The notes under the pieces are model-generated. The model was not told the origin of the DNA. It ran no database searches and was given only the letters and a program-made list of their open reading frames with translations. The position numbers and the translations under genes were made by a program. Shown in pieces: positions 30,731 through 39,279 of a DNA stretch of 64,000 nucleotides. Source of the DNA: Micromonospora chersina (GTDB lineage Bacteria; Actinomycetota; Actinomycetes; Mycobacteriales; Micromonosporaceae); NCBI RefSeq assembly GCF_900091475.1, contig NZ_FMIB01000002.1, positions 6,200,001-6,264,000 on the forward strand, in the 5' to 3' direction. Every line of letters begins with the position of its first letter. Positions within the stretch are counted from its first letter, which is position 1.

Positions 30731-33424
30731 ATGCGCGAACCGGCGACCCGGTCCCGGCCCGCACGGGAGAAGCTTCCGGCGGGCGGCCTCGAACTGCTCC
30801 ACCTCCTGGCCCGGCTGCTCCGGCGACCCCGCCGCGGCGACCGGCGGCTGCCGCTGCTCTGGCTGGTCCCGCCGGCCGGCGACGGCGCGGCGGGCGCCCT
30901 GCTGCGCCGCTTCGTCGGCCAGGGCACCCGGCGCCGCGTCCCGCACGCCGTGCTGGACCTGACCGCCCGCCCGGCGGCCGGCGCCGCCCGCCCCGGGCCC
31001 GACGACGTCGCCGGGGTGCTGCGCGAGCTGCACCGGCAGCTCTCCGTGGAGGCGTTCGGGGCGGCCCGGCTGCGGTTCCGGCACTACCCGCTCGCCGACT
31101 GGCTGATGCACCAGAGCCTGGCCGTCGGCGTGGACGCCGCGGACAGCGGCCGGGCCGCGCTGGTCCGCCGGCTGCGCGACTGGCGGGGCCGGCGGGCCGG
31201 CGACGACCCCCAGGTGGGCGGCGGCTCCGCCCTGGGCACCGCGTTCCAGGTCCTGCTCTGGCTGCTGCGCCGCGCCGTGCCGAGCGTGGTCTTCCGGATC
31301 GCCGTCTCCGGCCGGGTGCCGGTGTTCGGGCGGCAGTACCGCTGGTTCATGCGCCAGCAGTACCTGGCGCCCCGGCAGTCGGTGACCTTCCTGGGCTTCG
31401 CCGAGCGGCTCACCGCCGGCTGGCGCGACGGCGAGCACCCGGCCCAGGTGGAGAAGCTGCTGCTGCACGCCTTCCTGGAGGACCTGCGGCAGGCGTACCG
31501 GCGGCGGTTCTGGCGGCCGGGGGACTGGCGGCGCACCGCGTACCCGGTGCTGCTGCTCGACGGGGTGGCCGGCGACAACGTCGGGCACACGGTGGTGCGG
31601 CTGCTCGACGAGGTGCGCAACGAGACCGGCCGCAACGACCCGCTGCTGGTGGTGGCGGTCGCCGCCGGCCCGCCGCCGGAGCCCGCCGCGGCCCGCCCGG
31701 TGGTGCAGGCCGAGGAGGCGTACGAGGAGTGGGCCGAGGCGCTGCCGGAGATCCGGCGGCTGCGCCGCCCGGGCGCCTGGCTCGTGGTGCTGCGGATCGA
31801 CGGCGACGACCTCGGCGCCCCGGTGGGCGTCGCCCCGCCGGCGCTCGTCGCCCCCGACCCGCCCTGGTGGTCGCGGCGGTTCCTGCCGGCCGCCGTGGCC
31901 CTCGTGCTGCTGGCCGGGGTGGGCGTGTGGGCCACCGGCCGGTGGGCCCCGGACTGCCGCCCCTGGCCGACCGACCGGGTGACCGTGCGGCTGGTCGGCG
32001 GCGAGTGCGTCGGCTACAGCGACACCGCCGGCCAGGTCTTCAACAGCGAACCCGGCCAGGACCGGCTCCGCGCCGTGCAGCGGCGGATCTTCGCGCAGAA
32101 CCGGGCCGCCGAGGAGGTGTGGTCGCGCAGCGACCACCGCCGGCCCTACCTGACCCTCGTCTACCTGGGCAGCCTCACCGGCAACCGGACCCGGGCGGAC
32201 GAGGAGTCCTACGTCTCCGAGCGCGAGGAACTGGAGGGCATGGCGACCGCCCAGTACGCGCTGCTCAAGGAGTCGGCCGCGGCGGACGACGCGGCGCTGC
32301 TGCACATCGTGGTGGCCAACGCCGGCCGGCAGATGCGGCACGCCGGGGAGGCGGTCCGGCTCCTGGAGAAGCTGGCCCGCGACGACCCGACGGTGCTCGG
32401 CGTGGTCGGGCTCGTGGACAGCCGCACCAGCACCGCGTCGGCGCTGCGGGAACTCAACCGGGTCGGCCTGCCGGTGCTCGCGCCCACCCTGTCGGCCGAC
32501 CGGATGGACGCCAACTCCAGCCTCTACCTGGCCATGTCGGCGCCCAACCGGGAGCAGGTGCGGATGGTCGAGGCGTACGCCCGGCAGGTGCTGCGGGTGG
32601 GCGAGGCGCACGTCTACTGGACCACCGGCGAGGGCAGTTCACTGGCCGAGGACCTCTACGTCGCCACCCTCGTCGACGGGCTGCGGGAGCGGTTCGGCAG
32701 CCGGCTCACCCGGCTCGACGAGTGGCGCAGCGGGCGGCGGATGACCCAGGAGTGCGGCTACCCGGGGATGCTCTTCTTCGCCGGGCGCTGGTCGGAGTTC
32801 GACGGGTTCCTGCGGGCGCTCAAGGAGTGCGGCGCCGACCCGCCCCGCCACCTGGTCGCCGACGACTCGGTGAACCGCTACATGGCCAATCCGGGGCTGC
32901 GGGCCAGCGCACCGGGCAACCTGCCGGTGACGTACGTGTCGAAGGCCGCCCTGGCCACCTGCGCCGCGCTGCGGGCCGCGCAGGCCCGGCGCGACGACGC
33001 CCGGGGCAGCTTCCTCACCTGGATCGGCGCGGACGACCTGCTCGACCCGCCGCGCTGCCGCGACGGGGCCGGCCCGCCGGTCGGCGAGCGGGTCAGCCTC
33101 GCCTACGACGCCTCGATGATGATGGTGCGCGCGCTGGAGAGCCTCGCGGCCCGGCTGCGGCACGCCGACACCGGCCGGCGCTGGGACCCGCGCGCGGTCA
33201 ACCCGGTCGGGGTGCACGCCGAGGTGCTGCGGCAGAACGCCGCGGGCGGCTACCCGGGTGTCGGCGGCCTGGTCCGGTACGCCCCGGACTCCGGCGAGCC
33301 GGTCGCCAAGCGGCTGGCCCTGCTCACCGTGGCGCGGGTGCCCGACGTGGCCGCCCCGCCGGTCGAGGTGTTCGCCTGCGGGGTGGCCGACGGCGGCCCG
33401 GACCCGGGCTGCCGCCCCCGCTGA
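30731..33424 (+). CDS. Membrane receptor-like fusion: P-loop-like cytoplasmic domain, one TM helix, extracellular type 1 periplasmic-binding domain
   Basis: 897 residues from ATG 30731 with GGAGG at 30721-30725 (the GTG at 30725 overlaps that site and is rejected). Residues ~1-380 have an NTPase-like layout: a degenerate P-loop LVPPAGDGAAGALL near 46-57 and a Walker B-like strand YPVLLLDG near 271-278. A single helix FLPAAVALVLLAGVGVWATG sits at ~384-403. Residues ~415-890 resemble a LivJ/type 1 solute-binding fold: VLGVVGLVDSRTST, GLPVLAPTLSADRM, AHVYWTTGEGSSLAEDLY, and YDASMMMVRAL. No export signal other than the TM helix, so the binding domain faces outside. Similar long proteins are often labelled ABC substrate-binding in actinobacteria, but no ABC genes are near. 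Possible ligand sensor; function unknown. Confidence 0.8.
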   Translation: MREPATRSRPAREKLPAGGLELLHLLARLLRRPRRGDRRLPLLWLVPPAGDGAAGALLRRFVGQGTRRRVPHAVLDLTARPAAGAARPGPDDVAGVLRELHRQLSVEAFGAARLRFRHYPLADWLMHQSLAVGVDAADSGRAALVRRLRDWRGRRAGDDPQVGGGSALGTAFQVLLWLLRRAVPSVVFRIAVSGRVPVFGRQYRWFMRQQYLAPRQSVTFLGFAERLTAGWRDGEHPAQVEKLLLHAFLEDLRQAYRRRFWRPGDWRRTAYPVLLLDGVAGDNVGHTVVRLLDEVRNETGRNDPLLVVAVAAGPPPEPAAARPVVQAEEAYEEWAEALPEIRRLRRPGAWLVVLRIDGDDLGAPVGVAPPALVAPDPPWWSRRFLPAAVALVLLAGVGVWATGRWAPDCRPWPTDRVTVRLVGGECVGYSDTAGQVFNSEPGQDRLRAVQRRIFAQNRAAEEVWSRSDHRRPYLTLVYLGSLTGNRTRADEESYVSEREELEGMATAQYALLKESAAADDAALLHIVVANAGRQMRHAGEAVRLLEKLARDDPTVLGVVGLVDSRTSTASALRELNRVGLPVLAPTLSADRMDANSSLYLAMSAPNREQVRMVEAYARQVLRVGEAHVYWTTGEGSSLAEDLYVATLVDGLRERFGSRLTRLDEWRSGRRMTQECGYPGMLFFAGRWSEFDGFLRALKECGADPPRHLVADDSVNRYMANPGLRASAPGNLPVTYVSKAALATCAALRAAQARRDDARGSFLTWIGADDLLDPPRCRDGAGPPVGERVSLAYDASMMMVRALESLAARLRHADTGRRWDPRAVNPVGVHAEVLRQNAAGGYPGVGGLVRYAPDSGEPVAKRLALLTVARVPDVAAPPVEVFACGVADGGPDPGCRPR

Positions 33425-33430
33425 CGGCGC

Positions 33431-33465
33431 GACGGCCGGCGGCCCCCGTGGAGCCGCCGGCCGTC
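33431..33465. terminator. Bidirectional terminator, perfect 13-bp arms
   Basis: GACGGCCGGCGGC (33431-33443) / GCCGCCGGCCGTC (33453-33465), loop of 9, between convergent genes ending at 33424 and 33476. Confidence 0.85.
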
Positions 33466-33475
33466 ACCGTCGGGG

Positions 33476-34897
33476 TCAGGACGCGTCGACGTCCGCGTTG
33501 CTCGGCCGGCCCCACGGGCCGGTGATCGCGAAGACGTAGCCCGGCGACTGGATGTTGGCGAACAGGATCTTCCCGTCCGCGCTGAACGTCGGGCCGGTGA
33601 ACTCGCTGTCGTTGAGTTCGTTGCGGGCCAGCGGGTACGCCTTGCCCTGCTCGGTCACGCCGACCAGGTGCGACACGCCCTCGCCGTCCTCGGCCAGGAT
33701 CACCCCGCCGTACGGGGAGACGGTGATGTTGTCGGGGCCGTCGTAGTTGCCGTTGTCCGCCTCCGGGTCGGTGTTCACGCCGAAGATGGTCTTCAGCGTC
33801 ACCGTCTCGGTGCGCGGGTCGTAGAACCAGACCTGGCCGTCGTGCTCGTGGACGCTGCCGTCGTCGTGCCGGGCGTAGCTGGCCACGAAGTACGCGCCGC
33901 CGTCGGCCCACCAGGCGCCCTCCAGCTTGCGGCTGCGGGTCACCTCGGCGTCGGTGAACTGCTTGCGCACCGAGACCGTCTTCGCGTCGCGGTCGGGCAC
34001 CTCCACCCACTCCACCTTGTAGCGGGTGCCCGGGGTGGTGGCCTCGGAGAGGTCGGCCACGTGCTGGCTGCCCCGGAAGCAGCTCATCGCCTGGAGGCTG
34101 CCGGCGGTGTCGCCGTCGGGCCGCTGGGCGAGCGCGCGCAGCGCGCCCTTGCCGGCCCGGAAGCCGGCCGGCGGGGTCCACCTGAAGTAGAGGCCGTTCG
34201 GGCCGCTCGCGTCCTCGGTCAGGTAGATGGCGTGGGTGTACGGGTCCACGGCCACCGCCTCGTGCGAGTAGCGGCCGAGGAACTTCAGCGCCACCGGGTT
34301 CTGGTTGGCGGCCCGGTCGTGCGGGTCCACCTCGAAGACGTACCCGTGGTCCTTCAGGTACTTCCCGCCGGCCTTCTGCTCGGTCTCCTCGCAGGTCAGC
34401 CAGGTGCCCCACGGGGTGATGCCGCCGGCGCAGTTGTTGTGCGTGCCGGCCACGCTCACGTACTCGCGCAGCCGCCGGCCCTGCCCGTCCACCTCGATGG
34501 TGGTGGTGCCGCCGCGGGCGCCCGGGTCGTAGGTCAGCCCGGCGAGCGGCGGCACCGGGAACGGCTCGCTGCCGCCGATCTCGTGGTTGTTCACCAGCAC
34601 CGACCCGTTGGGGCCGAGGAAGCAGCCGGTGCCGTCCGCGTCGCTCGGGGTGGCCTGCCCGGACTCCAGCAGGGTCACTCCGGCCTGGGCGACGATGGTG
34701 TAGGAGAAGCCGGGCGGCAGGGCCAGCAGGCCGGCCGGGTCCGGGACGAGGTCGCCGTAGCCGACCGCCGGGCGGGTCGCGGCCCGGGCCGCCGCCGGGC
34801 CGGCGATGGCTTCCAGGTTGCCGGCCACCACGATGCCGAGGCCGGCGGCCGCGCCACCGTGCAGCACGGCCCGTCGGGAGATGGGGGAGGAGGTCAC
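33476..34897 (-). CDS. PhoX-family (DUF839) Tat-exported protein
   Basis: 473 residues from GTG 34897 (AGGAAGG 8 bases upstream; frame continues to 34978 without a site). Twin-arginine signal: SRRAVLHGGAAAGLGIVVAG, cleaved after AARAA-like sequence. The body matches the PhoX/DUF839 beta-propeller: NNHEIGGSEPF, AGTHNNCAGGITPWGTWLTC, EETE, SHEAVAVDP and PDNITVSPYGGVILAEDG. Known PhoX enzymes are Ca/Fe-dependent alkaline phosphatases, but many actinobacterial members have not been tested, so phosphatase activity is an inference. Confidence 0.9.
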   Translation of the reverse strand: MTSSPISRRAVLHGGAAAGLGIVVAGNLEAIAGPAAARAATRPAVGYGDLVPDPAGLLALPPGFSYTIVAQAGVTLLESGQATPSDADGTGCFLGPNGSVLVNNHEIGGSEPFPVPPLAGLTYDPGARGGTTTIEVDGQGRRLREYVSVAGTHNNCAGGITPWGTWLTCEETEQKAGGKYLKDHGYVFEVDPHDRAANQNPVALKFLGRYSHEAVAVDPYTHAIYLTEDASGPNGLYFRWTPPAGFRAGKGALRALAQRPDGDTAGSLQAMSCFRGSQHVADLSEATTPGTRYKVEWVEVPDRDAKTVSVRKQFTDAEVTRSRKLEGAWWADGGAYFVASYARHDDGSVHEHDGQVWFYDPRTETVTLKTIFGVNTDPEADNGNYDGPDNITVSPYGGVILAEDGEGVSHLVGVTEQGKAYPLARNELNDSEFTGPTFSADGKILFANIQSPGYVFAITGPWGRPSNADVDAS

Positions 34898-35044
34898 GTC
34901 GTCGCCTTCCTGTTCACAGCGTTGCTCAGGGCAGAGGCAAGTCGGGCCGGGGGAACGGCGTCCGGTGGGAACGGCCACCGCGGGATGAACAGTGGACCAA
35001 CGTCGGGTGCGCGCCGCGTACTGTGCCGGGCCCGCGCGCGTCCG

Positions 35045-35050
35045 TTAGGG
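35045..35050 (+). promoter_or_regulatory. -10 element of the FtsK-like gene
   Basis: TAGGGT at 35045-35050, a strong actinobacterial -10, 38 bases before the GTG at 35089. This argues against the earlier in-frame starts at 35023. Confidence 0.5.
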
Positions 35051-35088
35051 TTCCCCTCGATCGGTACGGCGGCGTCGGAGGGCGGACG

Positions 35089-37656
35089 GTGGGCAGGCTC
35101 GCGACGGCGTACCGGCAGGCGGTCGCCCTGCACCGGGAGGCCCTGCGCCGCTGGGAGGCCGCCCGGCGCGCGCTGGCCGCCGCCGGCCCGGCGCCCGTCG
35201 GCAGCCCCGAGCTGGTCGCGCGGCTGGCCCGGCTCGGCGACGAGCTGGCCGGCCCGGTGCCCGGCACCGCCCGCGCCGCCAGCCACCCCGTTCCGGTACG
35301 CGTCGGCGAGGCGACCACGGTGGACGGCGGCTTCCCGGTGCTGGTGCCGCTGGGCGCGGGCGCCCACCTCGCGGTCGACACCGACGCCCGGGACACCCGG
35401 GTCGGCGAGCTGCTGCGGGCGCTCGTGGTGCGGCTGTTGACCGCTGCGCCCGCCGGCACGGTCCGGGTGGCCGGCATCGACCCGGCCGCCTTCGGCGCCA
35501 CCTTCCTGCCGCTGCGCCCGCTGCTCGACGCCGGCGTGCTGGCCCCGGCGGCCACCACTGTCGCGGAGACGGCCGCCCTGCTGGACGCGGCGGAACGGCA
35601 CGCCCGCGACGCCCAGGGGGCCCCGCCCGAGGACCGGGAGCTGCTGCTGCTGGTCGCCGCGTCCGCCCCGCCGCCCCGGGAGCTGGCCCGGCTCGCCGCG
35701 CTCACCCACGCCGGGCCCGCCGCGGCGGTCTGCGTGCTGCTGGCCGGCCACCCGGCGACCGGTCCGGGCGAGGCCCCACCGCTGGGCGCCACCACCCAGC
35801 TCCGGCTCAACGAGCGGTACGCCCTGCTCGGCGACCCGCCCGGCCGGCCGTTCAGCGCCGACGGCAGCGGGCTGGCCGCTCCCGTGGTGCTCGACGGCGA
35901 CCCGTCCCACGCCACAGTGTCCGCGCTGGCCGGGCAGCTCGCCCGGGCCACCCGGCGGGCCACCGCTGTCACCTTCGCCGACCTGCTGCCGGCCCGGCGA
36001 TGGGCCGAGTCGTCCGGCGCCGGGCTGCGTACCGTGCTCGGCCGCGCCGTGCGGGGGGTCCGGCTCGGCGCCTCCGACGCGGCCGGCGGGGCCGCCGGCC
36101 GGGAACCGGTCACGGTGGCCTTCGACGACGCCACCCCGCACTGGCTGGTCGGCGGGCGCACCGGCGCCGGCAAGACCGTGTTCCTGCTCGACGTGCTCTA
36201 CGGGCTTGCCGCCCGCTACTCGCCGACCGAACTCCAGCTCCTCCTGCTCGACTTCAAGGAGGGGGTCAGCTTCACCGAGTTCGTGCCCACCGAGCGCGAC
36301 CCGTCCTGGCTGCCGCACGCCCGCGCCGTCGGCATCGAGTCCGACCGCGAGTACGGCGTGGCCGTGCTGCGCGAGCTGCGCGCCGAACTGGCCCGCCGCG
36401 CCGACCTGCTCAAACGGCACGGCGTCAGCAAGCTCGCCGACCTGCCGCCGAACGCCCGGCCGCCCCGGATCGTCACGGTGGTCGACGAGTTCCACGTCCT
36501 GTTCGCCGGCAACGACCCGCTCGCCCGGCAGGCCGTCGACCTCATCGAGGAACTGGCCCGCAAGGGCCGCTCGTACGGCCTGCACCTGGTGCTGGCCAGC
36601 CAGAGCACCACAGGCATCGAGGCCCTGTACGGCCGGGCCGAGGCGATCTTCGGCCAGTTCCCGCTCCGGGTCGCGCTGCCCGGCGGGGGCGGGGTGCTCG
36701 ACCCGCTCAACGACGCCGCGAAGGCGCTGACCGTGGGCACGGCCGTGGTCAACACCGCCGGCGGCACGGCCGGCGCGGACACCGAGGTCCGCTTCCCCGA
36801 CGCTCACGCCGCCGCGGCCGACCTCGCGGCCCTGCGCCACGAGCTGTTCGCCGCCCGCCCCGCCGGTGCCCGCCCACCCGCGGTCTTCCGGGGGTACGAG
36901 ACCCCGCGGCTCACCGACGACCCCACCTGGGCCGGCCTGGCCCCGGGCGCCGAGCCGCCGCTCGCCCTCGTCGGCCGCACCGTCGACGTGGCCGGCAGCC
37001 CGGCCGGGTTCCGCCTCGACGACAGCCCGGGCCGGCACCTGGCGGTGGTCGGCACCGCCGCGAGCGGCGTGGACGTGCTCCGGTCGGCCGCCCTCAGCCT
37101 GGCCCGGCAGCACGCCCCCGGCACGGCCCGCTTCCTGTTCGTCCCCCTGGCGCCCGGGACCACGGAGACCGCCGACGACCTGGCCATGACCCTCGCGGCC
37201 GCCGGCCACCCGGTCCGCCGCCTCGACGCGGCGGCACTGCGCGCCCACCTCGCCGAGCTGGCCGACGTGTCCGCTCCGGCCCCCGCCCGCACCTACCTGG
37301 TGGTGTTCGGGATGGACGCCGCCGCCGGGGCGCTCGGCGCGAGCGACCCGGCGACGTTCCGCTCGGGGTACGACGACCTGCGGGCGGTGCTGCGCCACGG
37401 CCCCGCGCACGGGGTGCACCTGCTCGGCTGGTGGCGAGGGCTGCGCCGGCTCACCGAGGACGTCGGCGGCAGCCAGAACCGCGACGACGTGGCCTGCCTC
37501 GTGGCACTCAACGTGCCCGCCGCCGACCTCGGGCTGCACCTGGGCGTGCACGACCTCGCCTACACCCCGCGCGACGGGCGGGCCCTGCTTGTCGACAGGC
37601 ACGAGCACCGCACCGCCCTGGTCGTGCCCTTCGTCGGCGACGGAGACGAGTCGTGA
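35089..37656 (+). CDS. Tandem FtsK/SpoIIIE-type ATPase (second ATPase degenerate)
   Basis: 855 residues from GTG 35089, GGAGGG 6-7 bases upstream. Residues ~1-60 are a charged helix, ~65-330 an alpha/beta domain without known motifs (repeated AVDTDARDTRVGELLRALVV-like strands), ~340-580 an FtsK domain with Walker A GGRTGAGKT (K362) and Walker B TVVDEFHVLF (D466, E467). Residues ~620-850 look like a second copy that has lost its ATP site: VVGTAASGVD (655-662) stands where GxxGxGKT should be, and LVVFGMDAAAG replaces Walker B. No membrane helices and no gamma domain, so not chromosomal FtsK. Tandem, partly degenerate ATPases recall EccC of type VII secretion. Overlaps the next gene (GTGA). Confidence 0.85.
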   Translation: MGRLATAYRQAVALHREALRRWEAARRALAAAGPAPVGSPELVARLARLGDELAGPVPGTARAASHPVPVRVGEATTVDGGFPVLVPLGAGAHLAVDTDARDTRVGELLRALVVRLLTAAPAGTVRVAGIDPAAFGATFLPLRPLLDAGVLAPAATTVAETAALLDAAERHARDAQGAPPEDRELLLLVAASAPPPRELARLAALTHAGPAAAVCVLLAGHPATGPGEAPPLGATTQLRLNERYALLGDPPGRPFSADGSGLAAPVVLDGDPSHATVSALAGQLARATRRATAVTFADLLPARRWAESSGAGLRTVLGRAVRGVRLGASDAAGGAAGREPVTVAFDDATPHWLVGGRTGAGKTVFLLDVLYGLAARYSPTELQLLLLDFKEGVSFTEFVPTERDPSWLPHARAVGIESDREYGVAVLRELRAELARRADLLKRHGVSKLADLPPNARPPRIVTVVDEFHVLFAGNDPLARQAVDLIEELARKGRSYGLHLVLASQSTTGIEALYGRAEAIFGQFPLRVALPGGGGVLDPLNDAAKALTVGTAVVNTAGGTAGADTEVRFPDAHAAAADLAALRHELFAARPAGARPPAVFRGYETPRLTDDPTWAGLAPGAEPPLALVGRTVDVAGSPAGFRLDDSPGRHLAVVGTAASGVDVLRSAALSLARQHAPGTARFLFVPLAPGTTETADDLAMTLAAAGHPVRRLDAAALRAHLAELADVSAPAPARTYLVVFGMDAAAGALGASDPATFRSGYDDLRAVLRHGPAHGVHLLGWWRGLRRLTEDVGGSQNRDDVACLVALNVPAADLGLHLGVHDLAYTPRDGRALLVDRHEHRTALVVPFVGDGDES

Positions 37657-38498
37657 GCGGATTCGACGAGTACGCGGCCCTGCTCCGGGAGCTGTCCACC
37701 CGGCAGCGGGGCGGGGAGCGGGCGGTCGCCGCCGAGGCGGAACGCCGGCGTGCCCTCCAGTCCACCGTGGACCAGCTCGGCCGGCGGCTCGCCGCCCAGG
37801 GGCAGCGCCTCGACCAGCTCGGCCAGGCCATCGACCTGCCGATGCGGTCGGTCCCGGCCGAGGCCCCGAACGCGCCGGCAGTCCCGGTGGGCGCCACACC
37901 GGCGTCGAGCGCGCCCGTGCCGGGATCGACCGCGCCTGCCGGCGGGACGGGCGCGCCGGTGCCGGGCGGCGCGCAGGCGCCCGGAACCGGGGGCGGGGTG
38001 ACCGGCGGCGCAGCCGCCGCGCCGGGGCGGCCGGGGGTCGGGGCGTATCCCGAGGGGACCGTGCCGGGGCCCCGGGTGGGTGACCCGGCGGCGGAGCTGG
38101 CCGCGGCCGGGCAGCTTGCCGACGAGGCCGACCGGCACGGGCAGCAGGCCGAGGCGCTGGCGCAGCGGCCGGTGCTGCTGCCCACCTGGTCGGCGCCGGC
38201 CCGGGCCGTCGCCGTCTACACCGCCTGCGCGCTGGTCGGCTCCCTGCTCATGCTGGTGGCGCTGATCGGCTCGCCGCTGCCGGCGACGGGGCTGGACCTG
38301 GTGGCCGCCGTCTCGTGCGCCGGCGTGCCGCTGCTGTCCTTCCTGGCCGGACATCTGGTGCTGGGCCGCTGGGGCCGCCCGGTGATCGGCGGTGAGACCC
38401 CGCCGGGGCGGTACGTGCCGCTCGGCTTCGTGATCTGCGCGCTGGTCGCGCCGTCGCTGTTCTGCGTCTACCTGGTGCTGTTCCGGCTGCTGAGCTGA
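37653..38498 (+). CDS. Coiled-coil membrane protein coupled to the FtsK-like ATPase
   Basis: 281 residues; GTG overlaps the ATPase stop. Layout: N-terminal helix/coiled coil (~1-65, RALQSTVDQLGRRLAAQGQR), a Pro/Gly/Ala/Val-rich linker (~66-155), a short helix, and three membrane helices near 185-205, 212-235 and 255-278. No family recognised. The coupling suggests it anchors the ATPase at the membrane or forms part of a pore. Its stop (TGA 38496-38498) abuts the stop of the convergent small gene (complement at 38499). Confidence 0.8.
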   Translation: MSGFDEYAALLRELSTRQRGGERAVAAEAERRRALQSTVDQLGRRLAAQGQRLDQLGQAIDLPMRSVPAEAPNAPAVPVGATPASSAPVPGSTAPAGGTGAPVPGGAQAPGTGGGVTGGAAAAPGRPGVGAYPEGTVPGPRVGDPAAELAAAGQLADEADRHGQQAEALAQRPVLLPTWSAPARAVAVYTACALVGSLLMLVALIGSPLPATGLDLVAAVSCAGVPLLSFLAGHLVLGRWGRPVIGGETPPGRYVPLGFVICALVAPSLFCVYLVLFRLLS

Positions 38499-38765
38499 TC
38501 AGGGGGTGGCGCGGACGCTCGCGTGGCGGACCAGTTGGGCGAAGCGCACGTCCGGGCACGGGTAGTCCTCGCCGCAGCCGCAGAGCCAGCGGGTCACCTT
38601 CCGGGGCGGATGGGCGAAGAGGATGTCGTCGGCGTCGTCCAGATCCTGCCGGGACACGAAGCTCCTGCTCGCCCCGCCGGTGGGTGGAACGCCACGGGTG
38701 TCTCCCGGGCCGCGTGACACCCATGGTGTTCCACCGAGCGCCGGCGGATCTTCGGGCTTGTCCAT
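38499..38765 (-). CDS. Small hypothetical protein with Cys-rich motif
   Basis: 88 residues from ATG 38765, AAGGAG seven bases upstream. Rich in Pro, Asp, Gly and Arg. The C-terminal part reads KVTRWLCGCGEDYPCPD then FAQLVRHASV; the three or four Cys could bind metal. Not recognised. A long inverted repeat (38683-38735) lies inside the coding region. Convergent and stop-to-stop with the coiled-coil membrane gene. Confidence 0.55.
   Translation of the reverse strand: MDKPEDPPALGGTPWVSRGPGDTRGVPPTGGASRSFVSRQDLDDADDILFAHPPRKVTRWLCGCGEDYPCPDVRFAQLVRHASVRATP
38683..38735. repeat. Long near-perfect inverted repeat inside a small gene
   Basis: Arms of 20 bp at 38683-38702 and 38716-38735 match at 18 of 20 positions, with a 13-base GC-rich loop TCCCGGGCCGCGT that is itself partly self-complementary. 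The core of each arm is GGTGGAAC and its complement. Confidence 0.85.
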
Positions 38766-38928
38766 GATGGTCTCCTTGCCGGTCGGGGAGGGGCCGGGCG
38801 TGATGGGTGACCGCCGGCGGGGCACGGGCACGCCCGGCCGTCCAGGGGACCGGCCGACCGGGCGCTCTGCGCGGTGGGAACGACCAACTCGGGTTTGCAG
38901 ACCTGGGAGCCGGTCAAGGGGAGCCTAT

Positions 38929-38972
38929 ATAACAGGTTATGCATGCGCAAGCACCCTCCGCACATTGCTTGC
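38929..38972. promoter_or_regulatory. Candidate GntR operator region
   Basis: An AT-rich island upstream of the GntR gene. It contains ATAAC-AG-GTTAT (38929-38940) and the inverted repeat GCAAGCA (38947-38953) / TGCTTGC (38966-38972) with 12 bases between. A -10-like TATACA follows at 38973-38978. Position and symmetry suggest autoregulation by the GntR protein. Confidence 0.5.
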
Positions 38973-39023
38973 TATACAAGGTGTGAGCGTGATCGAATGG
39001 CGGTGCAGACCTGGGAGACACCA

Positions 39024-39242
39024 ATGCCCGCCAAAGCCAAGTGGGCGCAGATCGCCGACGGCATCCGCGCCCAGATCCGGTCCGGCGACCTCGCGCCGGG
39101 TGACAAGTTGCCGTCCACGTCGGAACTCTGCCGCCAGCACGGCGTCTCGGCCATCGTCGTGCGGCAGGCCATCAACGCACTCAAGATCGAGGGTCTGGTG
39201 GAGGGTGTGGGCGGCGTGGGCGTGTTCGTGGCGGAGCGGTGA
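39024..39242 (+). CDS. Small GntR-family regulator (DNA-binding domain only)
   Basis: 72 residues from ATG 39024 (GGGAG seven bases upstream; ATG 38997 has no good site and earlier starts run through the operator). It is just a winged helix: AQIADGIRAQIRSGDL, GDKLPSTSELCRQHGVS, VVRQAINALKIEGLVEGVGG and VGVFVAER. No effector-binding domain. Stand-alone GntR domains of this size are common on actinomycete plasmids and integrative elements and in Micromonospora chromosomes. Followed closely by the DUF6244-like gene. Confidence 0.88.
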   Translation: MPAKAKWAQIADGIRAQIRSGDLAPGDKLPSTSELCRQHGVSAIVVRQAINALKIEGLVEGVGGVGVFVAER

Positions 39243-39279
39243 TGCCGACCGGTCGGGCCCGGCGACGTGGGGAGGGCGC

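Noticed and set aside
33476..34897. Glucose/sorbosone dehydrogenase or plain beta-propeller hydrolase
   Set aside because: The Tat signal, NNHE and SHEA motifs fit the PhoX/DUF839 family better.
38874..39023. Longer GntR protein beginning at 38874
   Set aside because: The extension crosses the palindromes and the -10-like sequence and has no ribosome binding site.
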